From positions 1,178,001 through 1,242,000 of the forward strand of contig CM049985.1 in assembly GCA_016630955.3 (NCBI GenBank): a stretch of 64,000 nt of DNA, in the 5' to 3' direction. The translations under genes and the position numbers were made by a program. Shown here piece by piece: positions 52,519-63,726 of this stretch. The DNA comes from Didymella arachidicola. Taxonomy: Eukaryota > Ascomycota > Dothideomycetes > Pleosporales > Didymellaceae. Below the pieces are notes generated by a model. It saw nothing but the letters and a program-made list of their open reading frames with translations. It did no database searches and was not told where the DNA came from. Each line of letters opens with the position of its first letter. The stretch's first letter is position 1.

Positions 52519-54444
52519 ATGAGGTTGTCGGGGAGTGCGATTGCGTTGCTCGCAGCGTCCGTAGCTGCGGAGCCAGTACCACGCGCAGCAAAGGCACCCA
52601 CTGTAGATCTCGGCTACGCAGTGTACGAGGGTAGTCTCGATGCCAACAACGGCATCAATGCTTTCAAAGGGTATGTTTTGGTGTATGTGGAAATAATTGA
52701 ATGGATCTGACGGCATCAACAGCATTCGTTACGCTGCACCTCCCCTGGGCAAGCTGAGGTTCGGGGGTCCCCAAGCACCATCAACAAATAGGACTTCGAC
52801 AATCGCAGCTACCAGTAACCCTCCATCTTGCCCACAGACTGGTGCTTCTTCAGAAACTCCTGCTGCATATGGCTTCACCTCGGCTCTTGGCAACGAGGAT
52901 TGCTTGTTCCTGAACGTGTACGCGCCAGCCAATGCTAAAAACCTTCCCGTGTTCTTCTGGATTCGTATGTGATCCCATCACACGATGTTTGGTGTCGAGC
53001 TAACTTTTATTAGATGGAGGTGGTTATGGCTTGTTCAGCGCAACAGGACTCGATCCTACTGAGTTCATGAAGCAGAACGACAACGGCTTCATTAGCGTCA
53101 TCATCCAATACCGTCTCGGCGCTTTTGGCTTCCTTTCGTCTGAGGACGTAAAGAAGGGCGGAGTGCTCAATACTGGCTTGCTCGACATGAATTTTGCTTT
53201 GCAATGGGTCCAAAAGTACGCAAGCAAGTTCGGCGGCGACCCAAGCCGGGTGACTATCGCTGGTGAGAGTGCCGGTGCTGCTGCTGTGCTGTATCAGAGT
53301 ATGGCTTATGGCGGAAAGCAGAAAAATAATCTGTTCCAAAACGTGGGTGCTGGAAAGCCTACCTTTACTTCGTCTGCTGACAGCCTCACAGGTCATCACT
53401 GCCAGCCCATGGATTCCCTTCCAGTACAAGTACAATGATGACCAGCCAAAGAATGCTTACAACGACTTCGTTACTGCAGCGGGATGCTCAGGATCTAAGG
53501 ATAAGCTTCAATGTCTCCGCAATGCCGACACTGTTGTTGTCCAAAACGCTAGCGCCAAGGTGTCCGAAGCTGGGCCTTTTGGCACCTTCGCTTTTCTGCC
53601 TGTGACCGACGGGTCGTTCGTCAAGCAACAACCGAGCCAGCAGCTCGCTGCCAAGTCTGTGAAGGGTCTCCGCATACTTTCCGGTAACATGGCAAACGAG
53701 GGTGTTCCTCTAAGCCCACCTACCACCCGCACGCTACAGGACTTCAGAGATTACATCGCCATAACCTTCCCTCACTTCACCCAGTCCGAGAAGACAGCCA
53801 TTGAAAAGCAATATTCTTACGCCGGTGATAACCAAGATGTGGATTCAGCCGATCCTCTTTTCGCCACTACTGGTACCTCGGTGCCCACAGCCGTCAACCA
53901 ATCCACCTTCGGCACTGGGCAGCAGCAGCGCGTCTTCAACGTCTTCGCCGAATACGCTTTCGTGTGCAATAGCTACTGGGCTGCCTCCGCATTTCCTGTG
54001 GCCTGGAAGTACCAGTTCAGCGTGCCACCCTCGTACCACGGCTATGATTTACAGGCGCTCTGGTCAGGCACACCCACGCCCGGAGCAAGCTTCAAGCGCG
54101 CATTCCGCAAGATCTGGGGCAACTTCATTACGCAGAACACGCCTGTCGTTTCCATTGACGATGCGAAGGGCGGCGTGGCAAATAGCTCAGTGCCTGCTGC
54201 GAGCGGGTATGGCAACAACATCAACTGGCCGACTTGGGACGAGAAGAACCCCGTGTTGCTGAACCTGAACGCTACTGGGGGACAAGCGACGTTCATTCAG
54301 GCTACCACGGATCTTTTCTACAATGTTTACAGTGATCCAGGTGTCAGCAACCAGATCAACCTTGCGAACGCGAGAGATTGGGAAGGTGGACGGGGGAAGA
54401 GGTGTGACTTCTGGAAAAGCGTTGCGAATGATGTGCCGTACTGA
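52519..54444 (+). CDS. Secreted type-B carboxylesterase
   Basis: 591 aa from exons 52519-52670, 52723-52964, 53014-53342 and 53392-54444. A signal peptide (MRLSGSAIALLAASVAAEP) opens the protein. Splicing rebuilds family landmarks: FKGIRYAAPPLGKLRFG, GNEDCLFLNVYAP, the oxyanion motif FFWIHGGGYG, and QYRLGAFGFLS. The nucleophile is Ser217 in TIAGESAGAAA; the His is in PPSYHGYDLQALW; the acid is probably the Glu in SGNMANEG. The third intron (49 nt, donor GTGGGT) is the weakest but joins LFQN to VITASPWIPF in frame. Family length is about 550-600 aa. It should act outside the cell on esters, lipids or plant-derived compounds; the substrate is not predictable. Confidence 0.92.
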
Positions 54445-55197
54445 GCACACGAGGTTTTGCAGAACGAGCTCAATCGTTGACTGACTTGTCGTGTATCAAG
54501 CCCTATAGTATGCAATATATCCAAGAGACGCAAGTGTTCTTCGAGGCCATTGTAAATATCCTGTCCACTAAGGTTCGTCAAGCGTCAAGCGTGCAACAGC
54601 CTCCGCTTGTCGGCTCCGTTGCGCGCTTGGCACAAACTGGCCATTTGCGAGATTCGACCCGACTCCTTCTACACGTCAATCTATGATCGTCAAAGGCCGA
54701 GAGTCGAGATCATACCCATGTCCCCTTGCTGTAAGATAGGCGTCGTAGTTTCGGAGCTGGACAGCTACTTAGAGGTGCACGTTCTCACATATTCAGCTGC
54801 GCATTTTAATAACACGATTTGCTTCTTGAACAAAAGCGCACGGTCGAGAGTACACATGCTGGGCGCGTCTTGCAGCGCAAAAGCACCTACGGGAGGTGCG
54901 GAGAGCTTGGGCGAAGAGACCATGTTGACAGAACCAGGTTGCAAATAAGTCTCTTTGGGAATTCAGATGTCCAAGAATTTATGAGAGATAGAAAGGCCTG
55001 GAAGCCTTAGCTCTGGATATCGTAGCACTTGTGTACCGGTCACGCCTTTTCCTTTCCATTCCCTGTACTGTGTACCAGTGTTAATCCGCTAGAGCGCTTA
55101 AGTCACAGCGCCTTGTGCAGAGCCGAGTTTATCCCAATTCCCAAGAAGTTACAGTGTGCGCCGGTGTCATGTCGTCGTCAATGTGCGCAGCGCACTC
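54445..55197. other. Intergenic between convergent genes
   Basis: About 750 bp, no gene seen; contains the 3' ends of the carboxylesterase and rhodopsin-like genes. Confidence 0.5.
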
Positions 55198-56529
55198 CTA
55201 CGCATCTCTACGTCGCACGTTCCATGTGGCTTTCTTCATGCCTGGCGGCAGCGGCTCTGAAGGGCCATCATCTTCTTCCACTTCGATAGTTGTCCAAATC
55301 TTCGGATCTGGCGGCGCAATATGCTCCATGCTCTCTAGTTCATCCCATTCTGCTCGCGACGCACCCATGTTGTTTGTGCTTGTCTGCAATCCGCTTCCAT
55401 TCTGTGTCCGGTCATGGCTCGTTAGCCCGAGGGCGAGGGCGAGACGGTGGCGGCGAGAGCTTGACCCGATAGTAGGGGTGCCCCCGGGGGATGCGGTTTT
55501 CGAGCCCGAGTTGTAGTGAGGTAGACTTTCCGCTCTACGCTTCCTCACCATGTGCCAGATGATCGGCAGATTGGTACAAAGAATGCCACCAAGCGGCTCG
55601 AAGACGGAGTATGCGCCGAGCGGCACGTAGTACCATGTAAAGTTGGGACTACCGTGGCCGAGCACGACAGTGAGACGGATGAAAGAAACGACACAGGTCC
55701 TGCATAGTCATCTCATCAGTTTGCTCCAAGCCGTACGAGAGTATGAGACCTACGCAAGTCCAATGCAGAAGATTAAGCTCAGCAGCAGCTTCTTCTTCGT
55801 CTGTAGTTGCAAATGCCAGATCATGGGCACTGGCATGAGGAAGATCCAAATGTCGGTGATCAAGTTGGAGATGTTCGTGAAGTAGGTGAACGTCACGATA
55901 GTCAGACAGGTGCCCTCCACATCGCGATCCCAATACGCTTGCAGCGGCCGGCAGACAAGAAAGAGTGTAATGGTAATCCCGATTCCCCATGCGGTGATGA
56001 AGGCTGCGGTTGCCATGACGACTTTGCGAAAGATGGGGTGGACGAACACTCTCCAGTAGAAGGCCAGGATGCCCAGCTTCACGAATACCAGGGCAAGATC
56101 GTAGAAGTGACTAAAGACGAAATCGCCTTTGCGGACCATCATCTGGTCGTACTCGGAGACATAGATGACATGCCTACCCATTCCATGAGGAGGGCCTACG
56201 AGCGTCAGCTAACAAAGCAATTTGGTCTTGCACATCAGAGACATACCATAGCCCAGTCCGCTTGCGCATTGTCCAATTAGACATATCTATTGCGCGTTGT
56301 CAGATAAGTGATATGCGAGGCTTGGTATCGTGCAGCATACTGTAGCAATGGTAATAAGGTAATCGTCTAGGTGTATTCCGTTCTTGCCGAACCGTTTTGC
56401 GTACAATCGTAGTACAGTGCTGATGATTGATGCAACAATTGGGACGCTGTAAACCCAATGAATCTCGGCTACCCTAGAGTCGTTCTCATGCATAGTTGCT
56501 AACTCCACCGGGGTAAACGGAGAGGCCAT
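55198..56529 (-). CDS. Fungal rhodopsin-like seven-TM membrane protein
   Basis: 390 aa from exons 56529-56341, 56286-56247, 56195-55754 and 55699-55198. Each splice continues a membrane protein: HLDDYLITIAT+ICLIGQCASGLGYG+PPHGMGRHVIYV, then CIGLA+TCVVSFIRLTVVLG. The first TM is VYSVPIVASIISTVLRLYAK. Others include FYDLALVFVKLGILAFYWRV, VVMATAAFITAWGIGITITL, ISNLITDIWIFLMPVPMIW and LLLSLIFCIGLA. The motif YDLALVFVKLGILAFYWRVF and the CRPLQAYWD element are hallmarks of the fungal rhodopsin-like (PTH11-related) family. The cytoplasmic tail (about 290-390) is Ser-rich and charged. These proteins are thought to be plasma-membrane sensors; no CFEM domain is present here. Confidence 0.92.
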
Positions 56530-57562
56530 GTCGCATGCTTCCTGGAGGCTTTGGTGTTCGGTGAAGGATGCTGTAGGTATGTGGCGTGGTTGCAGGGCTG
56601 GCTAGGCGGGAGTGCCTTCACATTGTCTTCCACAGGTCAGCGGCTGCTTGAGTGAGAACACGGCCCAAGCCGCGATTCGACAGCTACTGCGCTGGTGGGC
56701 TGAGCAGGAACGGGCAAGGTTAAACCATTGTTGCGCGCCGCGGTTGACAAATGAACTAAACAGCGAGGGGTGCCGCGGAAGGATATTCCGAGTCCTCTGA
56801 GTGGAAGGGCAACAGTGTCGTGCCAGACCTGAAGCAGGGCCGTTCTTTATTGCATATGCAATAAGAGTTTGGTCCCGGACTGTCACTGTAGTCCTAGCCG
56901 TAGGGTTGGGCGAGAATCTTTCGTACCACGGCCCCGGACGAGCTGACACGTCTGGTTCCGCATGTCGATCGCCGCTGTGTCCGAAAGAGACGAGCGGTGC
57001 AGCGGTGTCACCCAGCGCAAGTGCGGAGGCGGGTCGAGACTGAACACGGGCGGGAGATTTGAGCTAGGGGGAAGCGAAGGGCAGGAGCATTAGTCGGGCG
57101 CTAGCGCCAGCACCGTGTCACCCTGCGGGCGCGATAAGCTGGTGACTTGCAGTCCAACAAAGGGTAAACGACGGACACAGCATCGCCATATGTCGAGCGA
57201 TGTAGAGATGGCCTTGCTGTTTAGTGCAAATCCGTGAAATGCGCGGCTGAGGCGTCAACACGACCTGCAAGTCATCCGTATGGTGCAGCGGCTCGGATCG
57301 CGACACAGCGTAGCGGCTGTGAAGACGAGTCGACAAGTGGTTGCATCCTGGATGTGATCAAGCGAACGTCGCGAGCGGTTTGGACGAGATTCAGCAGGAG
57401 AGGAAGGCACCGCTGGAAACACTGCCTTGATATGAAGAGCAGGAACGGCTATACCATGCAGAACTTCACATACTTCAAGGTTTCGTTCGCAGTTGTTCAT
57501 CGCACGATCTTATAATTTGATGTCTATCTCGTCTTTAGAATGCTAGAAGAAACGATGCAATA
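56530..57562. other. Intergenic
   Basis: About 1 kb. No gene supported; it contains the promoter of the rhodopsin-like gene and the 3' side of the dioxygenase gene. Confidence 0.5.
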
Positions 57563-58718
57563 TCAAACACCGTCATTGAACTCATAGTCCTTATCCCATC
57601 GCTACAAGTGTCAGACTTCAGTCACTAGTGTTACAGTAGAAGATTCTCCTTACCTTGTCCCAAGGCTTGCTAGCATCCACAAATCGCAGATCTGTGCCGA
57701 CTCTGATCACATTATTTGGATCATAGTTCATCGTCGAAGCGTGGATCTGTGCAACTGTCAGTTGCGTGTAAGACAACGTTGTAGAAATGTCTTACAGCGA
57801 AAGGGTTGTGCAGCACAACGTCTCCTGCTTCGTAAGATGTCACCAACCATCTCCTGTCGAAGGTCTCCGAATATTCTCGTGCGCCGTCCGCCAGCAGACC
57901 GGTCGAGAGCATGTTCTGGTTGAAGGCGAATTTTGCTTCTTCGTCGGTGAGGCCACTAGCCTTGGCCTTTGCTGTGAAACCTGCTTCGACGTCTCGCCCG
58001 AGTGTATGTCCTGCTTCCTGTCAGAGCAACAAATTGTCAGCAAGAGATAAGGCTTACCATTCTCCAGATAGATCAGACCACCTCCGGTAAGGCTGACATC
58101 GCCCATTGGCACCCAAGCAGTAACAGCGGTGGGCTCGCCGTATCGGAGAAAGATCTGATCGTAGTGCACACCAATAGCCTTATTGCCTGGGGTGTTGTTA
58201 CGAAGCAGACTTCGGCGGACGGCCAATGTGTTTTCGTCGCCCCATCCTGTCATGCGAGCAACGAAGTCCTTGAGAACTGGATGTTTGCAAAACTGGTTCT
58301 TGTACCAATCGGCATAGTGTGCCTGCAAAGCGAGGCTGATGAACGGCTCAGCTGTCTCCTCACCAGGTCTGCCATTACCACCAGTTGCGCCAGCCCCAAT
58401 GCCCGGGAAATCGGCTGGGTTGTTGTCTGCATCGAAGATGCCCTCAACAGGTCGGGTCCCGGGCTTGAGGACCCCACTTGGAGCCAACATGCTGAAGTAC
58501 TCTTCGCGAGCCTTAAGCACATCTTTCTTCGGTAGCAAGCCCTTCACGAAGACATACCCATCCTCGTTGTACCTGCGGCGTAGCTCTTCCAGTGGTGTGT
58601 CTGGTGAGGACTGTCGAAGAGCACCGACTTGTTCTGGTTTGAGCAACCCATCGTTGACGTACAGCTTTTGACCCTCAAAGCTGGGCACATCTCGCTCCGG
58701 TGATAGCGCGTGAGGCAT
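57563..58718 (-). CDS. PhyH-type Fe(II)/2-oxoglutarate dioxygenase
   Basis: 335 aa from exons 58718-58058, 58010-57796, 57746-57654 and 57601-57563. The splices restore GGLIYLENG-HTLGRDVEAGF and HNPFA-IHASTMNYDPNN. The protein is a phytanoyl-CoA-dioxygenase-like oxygenase, using Fe(II) and 2-oxoglutarate. Metal ligands are His185 and Asp187 (VHYDQIF) and His294 (FAIHAS), the 2-His-1-carboxylate set. The 2-oxoglutarate-binding Arg is probably in NVIRVGTDLRF. Family members hydroxylate lipids or act in secondary metabolism. The gene is divergent from a Zn2Cys6 regulator, start codons 473 bp apart, which suggests joint regulation. The last exon is only 39 nt (RWDKDYEFNDGV). Confidence 0.9.
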
Positions 58719-59191
58719 GACGTGTGTGATTGAGCGTGTGAGAGGGGAAACGGAAGAAGGGTATAGAGCGTTTCTTAATCACAGCAAAAGTCCATTTACG
58801 CCCTTCTTGTATAAGCGACGTTGCCGTGGGCTCCACAACGGTAACAATGCCGATGGAGATGTTTCCTACGTTCGCGAAGACGATTCCCATGTTTGACGGT
58901 CAGGGTGTGGAGAAGCGGGGTAAAGAGCTATGTTAAGGAGCTTTTGATCAGGTGGGTGGAGGTTACTTAACATCGATCTTGACTAAAGCGCGCTTTCCGA
59001 TTGGGCAAGCACATGCACTTTCAGCGAAATTTAACCCAATGTGGAGACCAGGGTCCAGTTTTGCTGGGATTCTCCAAACCTCCGTAGGCGAACCACACAG
59101 TTGCAAAACCTGGCGCTCAACCTCGCTGACGGGTAATTTGCTCCGACATCATCCATTCGCCGCCAAATGACCCATCGGGACGGCAATACAA
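58719..59191. promoter_or_regulatory. Divergent promoter, dioxygenase / Zn2Cys6 regulator
   Basis: A 473-bp interval between two divergent starts. No CGG-spaced palindrome was confirmed by eye, so control of the dioxygenase by the regulator is only suggested by layout. Confidence 0.45.
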
Positions 59192-61013
59192 ATGCCATGG
59201 TATGATCCAGCGTAACGGAAAGAGCAGGCTTTGTGTCTGACCTATCCAGCAATCGTTGTCGCACGCGTCACTACCGGTGTAAGAACCGAGTCGTAAAAAC
59301 TTGGAGCATCAGCTGAGTATACTGCCACAGGTGATGGTGCACAACCGAAATGCGGGCGATGCGAGCATGCCAAAAAGCAATGCATCTACGAGACTGGGCG
59401 AAGATTCAGGCGATCATCCATCCAGGAGACCTTCAGCCATAGCCAACCCTGGGTCTCTATGCCTCCCAGAAGTGCGGAGACCGAGCTCCAGAAGACATTG
59501 CGACTTTCTGACATGTTGAATAGTTCAATTTCTGGATGAGTCGAACGAAATTCGATCGCAATATTCAGATGAAGCTTATCATCCATTTCAAAGCCCCCAT
59601 GCCGTGCAAGGCTTCTCACCGCAAGCTCACTCTTCTATAAGCGGTGGAAACAATACAAGTACTCCACCCACGTCTGTCATCACACCTACAGAAGGGTTAA
59701 CAGTCTTGTCGCTTCTCAACGCAGAATCCCCGGCCCATTCGCACACTCCCGGACTGTCTCCGCCCTTTGATCACCACGTGCAATCTGTTACATCGCAGCC
59801 ACATGAACAACCGACTTTCGTCTATCAGCAAGCTCCAGGTGAGCCGATTCTCTGGCCACTCGAACACGAGCAAGAAGCTATGTTGTTAGAGCACTACATC
59901 GATAACGTAGCGCTGTTCGTGAGTTTGTACACAGCAGCGTGTGATTCCACTACTAACATCTGACAGTTCGACATGATTGATAACGAGTGCCACTTTGCTG
60001 TGGACGTTGTACAGAGGGCGAAGAAAGACAGTACTCTAATGAATGCTATCTTGGCGTTGTCTGCTCGTCAGCTTAGCCGAACCACGGATTTTGATCCGTA
60101 CATCGCAGATGCGTACTACCAACGGTGCTTCGATACACTCATTCCAGCACTTAACAACAATAAGATTGCTAAGGAGGACGAGTCCTTACTAGCGGCAACT
60201 ATCATTCTGCGGTTGATGGAAGAGATGAACATCTCCATCGTAGGCAATGACCCGCAAGGACATCTATTCGGGACACAGGCCATCATACGAGTAGCTGAGC
60301 AGTCATACGCTGATTCGACCGGGCCAAGCTTTCGTCAGGCTATCTATTGGGCCGCGTTTAGACAGGAGCTGTGGATATCCCTCATGACTCAGCGTGCTTT
60401 TCAAACGCATATCTTTCCGGCCGATCGTTCACTCGAACCTGCCAACGACTCAATTTGGGCGACACGAACCATTGCCCACCTTGGCGATGTGTGCAATTTT
60501 GCGTTCGGGGAGGACAGACACAGCATCTCGCGCTACAGCCAGCTTATGGATGAGAACAGAGCCTGGAGAACCAGACGACCTGATAGTTTTGATCCGTTCT
60601 TCTACCGCCAGGATGGAGATGGCAGCGGTCGAAACTTCCCAGACATTCGCTTCCACGAGAAGTCGCATACCCTAGGCACCCAGTACAATACACTAGCTCA
60701 CATGCTGCTAGTCGTACATGATCCCACGATCCCGCAGCTTGGTCCAGCACACAAACAGTCCCGCGCAGTTGTCGACAGGATGGTGCAGGAGGACGTTCGC
60801 GCACTTTGCGGTGTCGCGCGATCCAATGGGAAGTTCTTTCCGTGTAAGTTCGTCGCCTGCTATGCCATTGCGCTAGTGGGAGATCGATTTCCTATGCGGG
60901 AGGATCAGGAGCGTTTGCGCGATTTGTGGTATGCGTGCGAACGCTCACATGGCTTCCCACCTACGGCCACACTTCAACAACTAGAAGAATCATGGGGTTG
61001 GCACAGTCACTGA
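59192..61013 (+). CDS. Zn2Cys6 transcription factor
   Basis: 539 aa from five exons: 59192-59199, 59250-59278, 59331-59471, 59524-59918 and 59967-61013. The DNA-binding domain is split over the first three: MPCNRCRTRHYRCDGAQP, then KCGRCEHAKKQCIY, giving the six zinc-cluster cysteines C-x2-C-x6-C ... C-x2-C-x6-C. Exon 1 is only 8 nt; the 50-nt intron after it (GTATGA ... CTGAC ... CCAG) supplies the first cysteine codon across the junction. A Ser/Pro linker follows, then a fungal-specific regulatory domain (about 190-530): DNECHFAVDVVQRAKKDS, LMNAILALSARQLSR, ESLLAATIILRLMEEMN, HLFGTQAIIRVAEQS. The target is probably the neighbouring dioxygenase gene, which is inference. Confidence 0.88.
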
Positions 61014-61743
61014 ACTTGAAGCGAACGCTAGGGCGTTTTCTGCCAACACAACACAACAGGGGGGTCCATTGCGCTGGGTAGTTCAGCAGTGTAAGGCATC
61101 ACACAGCTTGAACGACTCCCTTGTGGCACATACGAATGAAAGCCCGAGCCTTGAAGCGGGCTTAGCGGGTTTCGCTATTTTGCGAATACAGCTGGCTAGA
61201 GATCTACTTGGAGGAACCTGAAAGCCGTAGTTTGCGGGTACTTTGGAAGCGGCGAAGCTGTACATTTTGTGCACATTTTCGACCATGCTGCCATCGCAGA
61301 TCCTCGACTGCGTTCTCAACCGTCCATTCGGAATATCATCCAAGCGCTACTAGCAACATCCACCAGAGCCATGCGTCAGACACACGGACGGTAGAAGAAG
61401 GGCGGTGTGTTATCGAGGTACCGAATCTTGTGGTCATAAAATCTATCCTGTTTGTAACGAGAAATGAGAGCGCAGGATAGCGCTACGAGCTGCGCTGGTT
61501 CTGCGCTGGCTGACGGGCGTGTTCCTGCAGATATCTGCCAGCATAAACCTTCACAATTCCTCCGACAGCTTGTGAATCAAGCCCACGAGTCGTTCTGCCG
61601 ATTGTTCTTAGCAAACACTTGAACATCACACTCATCTTGTTGTTCATTCTATGTCTGCCAACGTTTTCGCATGACCCACGACATCTACTAGTTACCTACC
61701 GAGACCAGGCTATTGTCTCTTTCTACAGTACGTCACCGCTATT
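61014..61743. other. Intergenic
   Basis: About 730 bp, no gene seen. Confidence 0.5.
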
Positions 61744-63597
61744 ATGTCCACCCAGAAGCACAACCCGACATCACGATTCTTGCGTTTCCTCAAGACCAAG
61801 GCCGAGCCTGGTAGCAAAGGCAACACCATCAAGAAGGCTGTACCTGGAGTTTTGACTGGTGAGAGTGTACATGACGCGTCGGGAATACTTCCAACCGAAA
61901 AAGACAGTACCTTTTCTCGCGAGTATTGCAATCCGCGTCCTGTCTCCGAGAGCTTTGTAGTGGGCGAGGTGCGGAAAATCTCCTATAATGGTAGTCGACC
62001 AGACTTCACCAAAGCTCGAGAACAGTTGACGAAGACTATTGCTGCTGCAAAATCGGAGAGCACAACCGATACGAAGAGCGCTGCCGATTCTTCTGGGAAT
62101 TCTGAGAAGTCTCCAGCGATCGCAGCCAGGTCAGATACGCCAGCCGCGCTGATAACAGCAACCAGAACAGATGCCTACCCACATTCGGTACCAAGTGAAG
62201 TAAATGGCAAACAACTCCCACAGCCGGTCTTTGACTTACTTCTCGGGCAACAAGACTCTGCATCTCCATACTTCACGCGACGCTATTTTAGTACCCCATA
62301 CTTAGCAGCTGCAGGAGATACGACTGAGCCTCCGGGAGACGTCCTGCACCATCTCTCTCAGCTCGACTCACAAGCGTTTGAATTGTACCAGATTTACACC
62401 AATACTGACAGAATTGGATTCAAGTGTTCTGCAGAGGTCAAGTCCAAGTACATGTGGGTGGCGTGTTGGCCGCTGATGAACGCACACATTCTGGGCTGTA
62501 CCATCGAGGAACCAGCCTTCGCTGACAGAGTGATGGATACTCTTGCAGAAAAGCTTCCACCTGGCCTTGCCCCTGACTTCAAGACTGTAGAGCATCTCTT
62601 TGATGGCAGCAGAATAGGTGTACCTGACGTACTTCTGCGTTTCGTCGCCGACCGCTTCGTCACTGCCCAGCAGCAGTCCCATGTCGTCCTGGATACCTCG
62701 AAATACCCGGAACCATTCAGAGAGACTGCTCTACAGTCAGCATTATGGCATCTTACCCACAGCCAAGAAGCTGCTGCAGTATCAGCATGCATATACCACA
62801 CACACCGCGACAAAGAAGCGTGCTATAAGACGAAATTGACTCCGGTCGATACGCTGAAAGAACAGCGGCTTGCTTCCGCACGCGATAAATCTGCCAGAGA
62901 CGCCAAGTTTGTGATTGCAAATGCCCTGCAGAACGGCATTAAGAGCGTGGATTGGGAGCAGCACAGGGCAATTGCAAGACAGAAGCTGCGTATTGACACC
63001 GGTCAAGCGTGGACGGGCTTTCGACCACGAGAGATTGGTGGTCAGGCTGTTTGGGATGAATCGACATCTGAACACATCAATGGCTCTTGTGACAGCGCAT
63101 ATCATACAACTTCAAATGGCCAGATCCCGTCAGCGAACCCGACTAGACATACTTACGATCTGACAAGGACGCCTAACAGCTTACCCGTTTTACAGAACCG
63201 CTCTACGAAGGCCCATCTCATCACCAATCCGACTCCACGTGTATCAATAAACGGTCAAGCTCCGTCTTCTGAACTTGCCGACGCACCGACGGTTACGCCC
63301 ATTCAGACGTCCCACGATTTTTTGTTGGCAGAGCTCGATGGTAATAGCGTTATTGCAACTCGTCCAACAGCACTGCCTGTGAAGTACAGACCCAGTGTTG
63401 ATCGTATGCGAGCTTCAATGAGTCATGACATGACGAGTTTTGCCGCTACGAACGTTGCAGGTGAACATGAGAACGACATTGACAGCTTGGACGACGTTGT
63501 GACAGCGTCAGACCCCAGGATCGGAGAGCTGACAACGGAATACGAGAGGACTGTCGGCTGTCCCGGTGCATACCCCAGATCTGATATTGGCTTATGA
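61744..63597 (+). CDS. Hypothetical protein, fungal-specific
   Basis: 617 aa, single exon. The first 170 residues are basic and Ser/Thr-rich (RFLRFLKTKAEPGSKGN). The centre (about 205-400) looks folded and helical: HLSQLDSQAFELYQIYTNT, KYMWVACWPLMNAHILGC, FADRVMDTLAEKLPPGL, VPDVLLRFVADRFV. It resembles the helical C-terminal part of fungal BTB-like proteins, but no BTB core is visible. The remainder is disordered, with an acidic stretch near the end. No signal peptide or catalytic motif. The stop lies 129 bp from that of the convergent cyclase-family gene. Confidence 0.75.
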   Translation: MSTQKHNPTSRFLRFLKTKAEPGSKGNTIKKAVPGVLTGESVHDASGILPTEKDSTFSREYCNPRPVSESFVVGEVRKISYNGSRPDFTKAREQLTKTIAAAKSESTTDTKSAADSSGNSEKSPAIAARSDTPAALITATRTDAYPHSVPSEVNGKQLPQPVFDLLLGQQDSASPYFTRRYFSTPYLAAAGDTTEPPGDVLHHLSQLDSQAFELYQIYTNTDRIGFKCSAEVKSKYMWVACWPLMNAHILGCTIEEPAFADRVMDTLAEKLPPGLAPDFKTVEHLFDGSRIGVPDVLLRFVADRFVTAQQQSHVVLDTSKYPEPFRETALQSALWHLTHSQEAAAVSACIYHTHRDKEACYKTKLTPVDTLKEQRLASARDKSARDAKFVIANALQNGIKSVDWEQHRAIARQKLRIDTGQAWTGFRPREIGGQAVWDESTSEHINGSCDSAYHTTSNGQIPSANPTRHTYDLTRTPNSLPVLQNRSTKAHLITNPTPRVSINGQAPSSELADAPTVTPIQTSHDFLLAELDGNSVIATRPTALPVKYRPSVDRMRASMSHDMTSFAATNVAGEHENDIDSLDDVVTASDPRIGELTTEYERTVGCPGAYPRSDIGL

Positions 63598-63726
63598 GAG
63601 AGCATACAAGAAGCCGTCAAGGGTCAGTTGTAAGCTGCCTGATTGTTGCGAAGTGAGATGATCGTTATAGTCTGTACATATCTGTTTGTTTCAGAGCCCG
63701 AATGTAGATTAGAAAAATAGTGTTAT

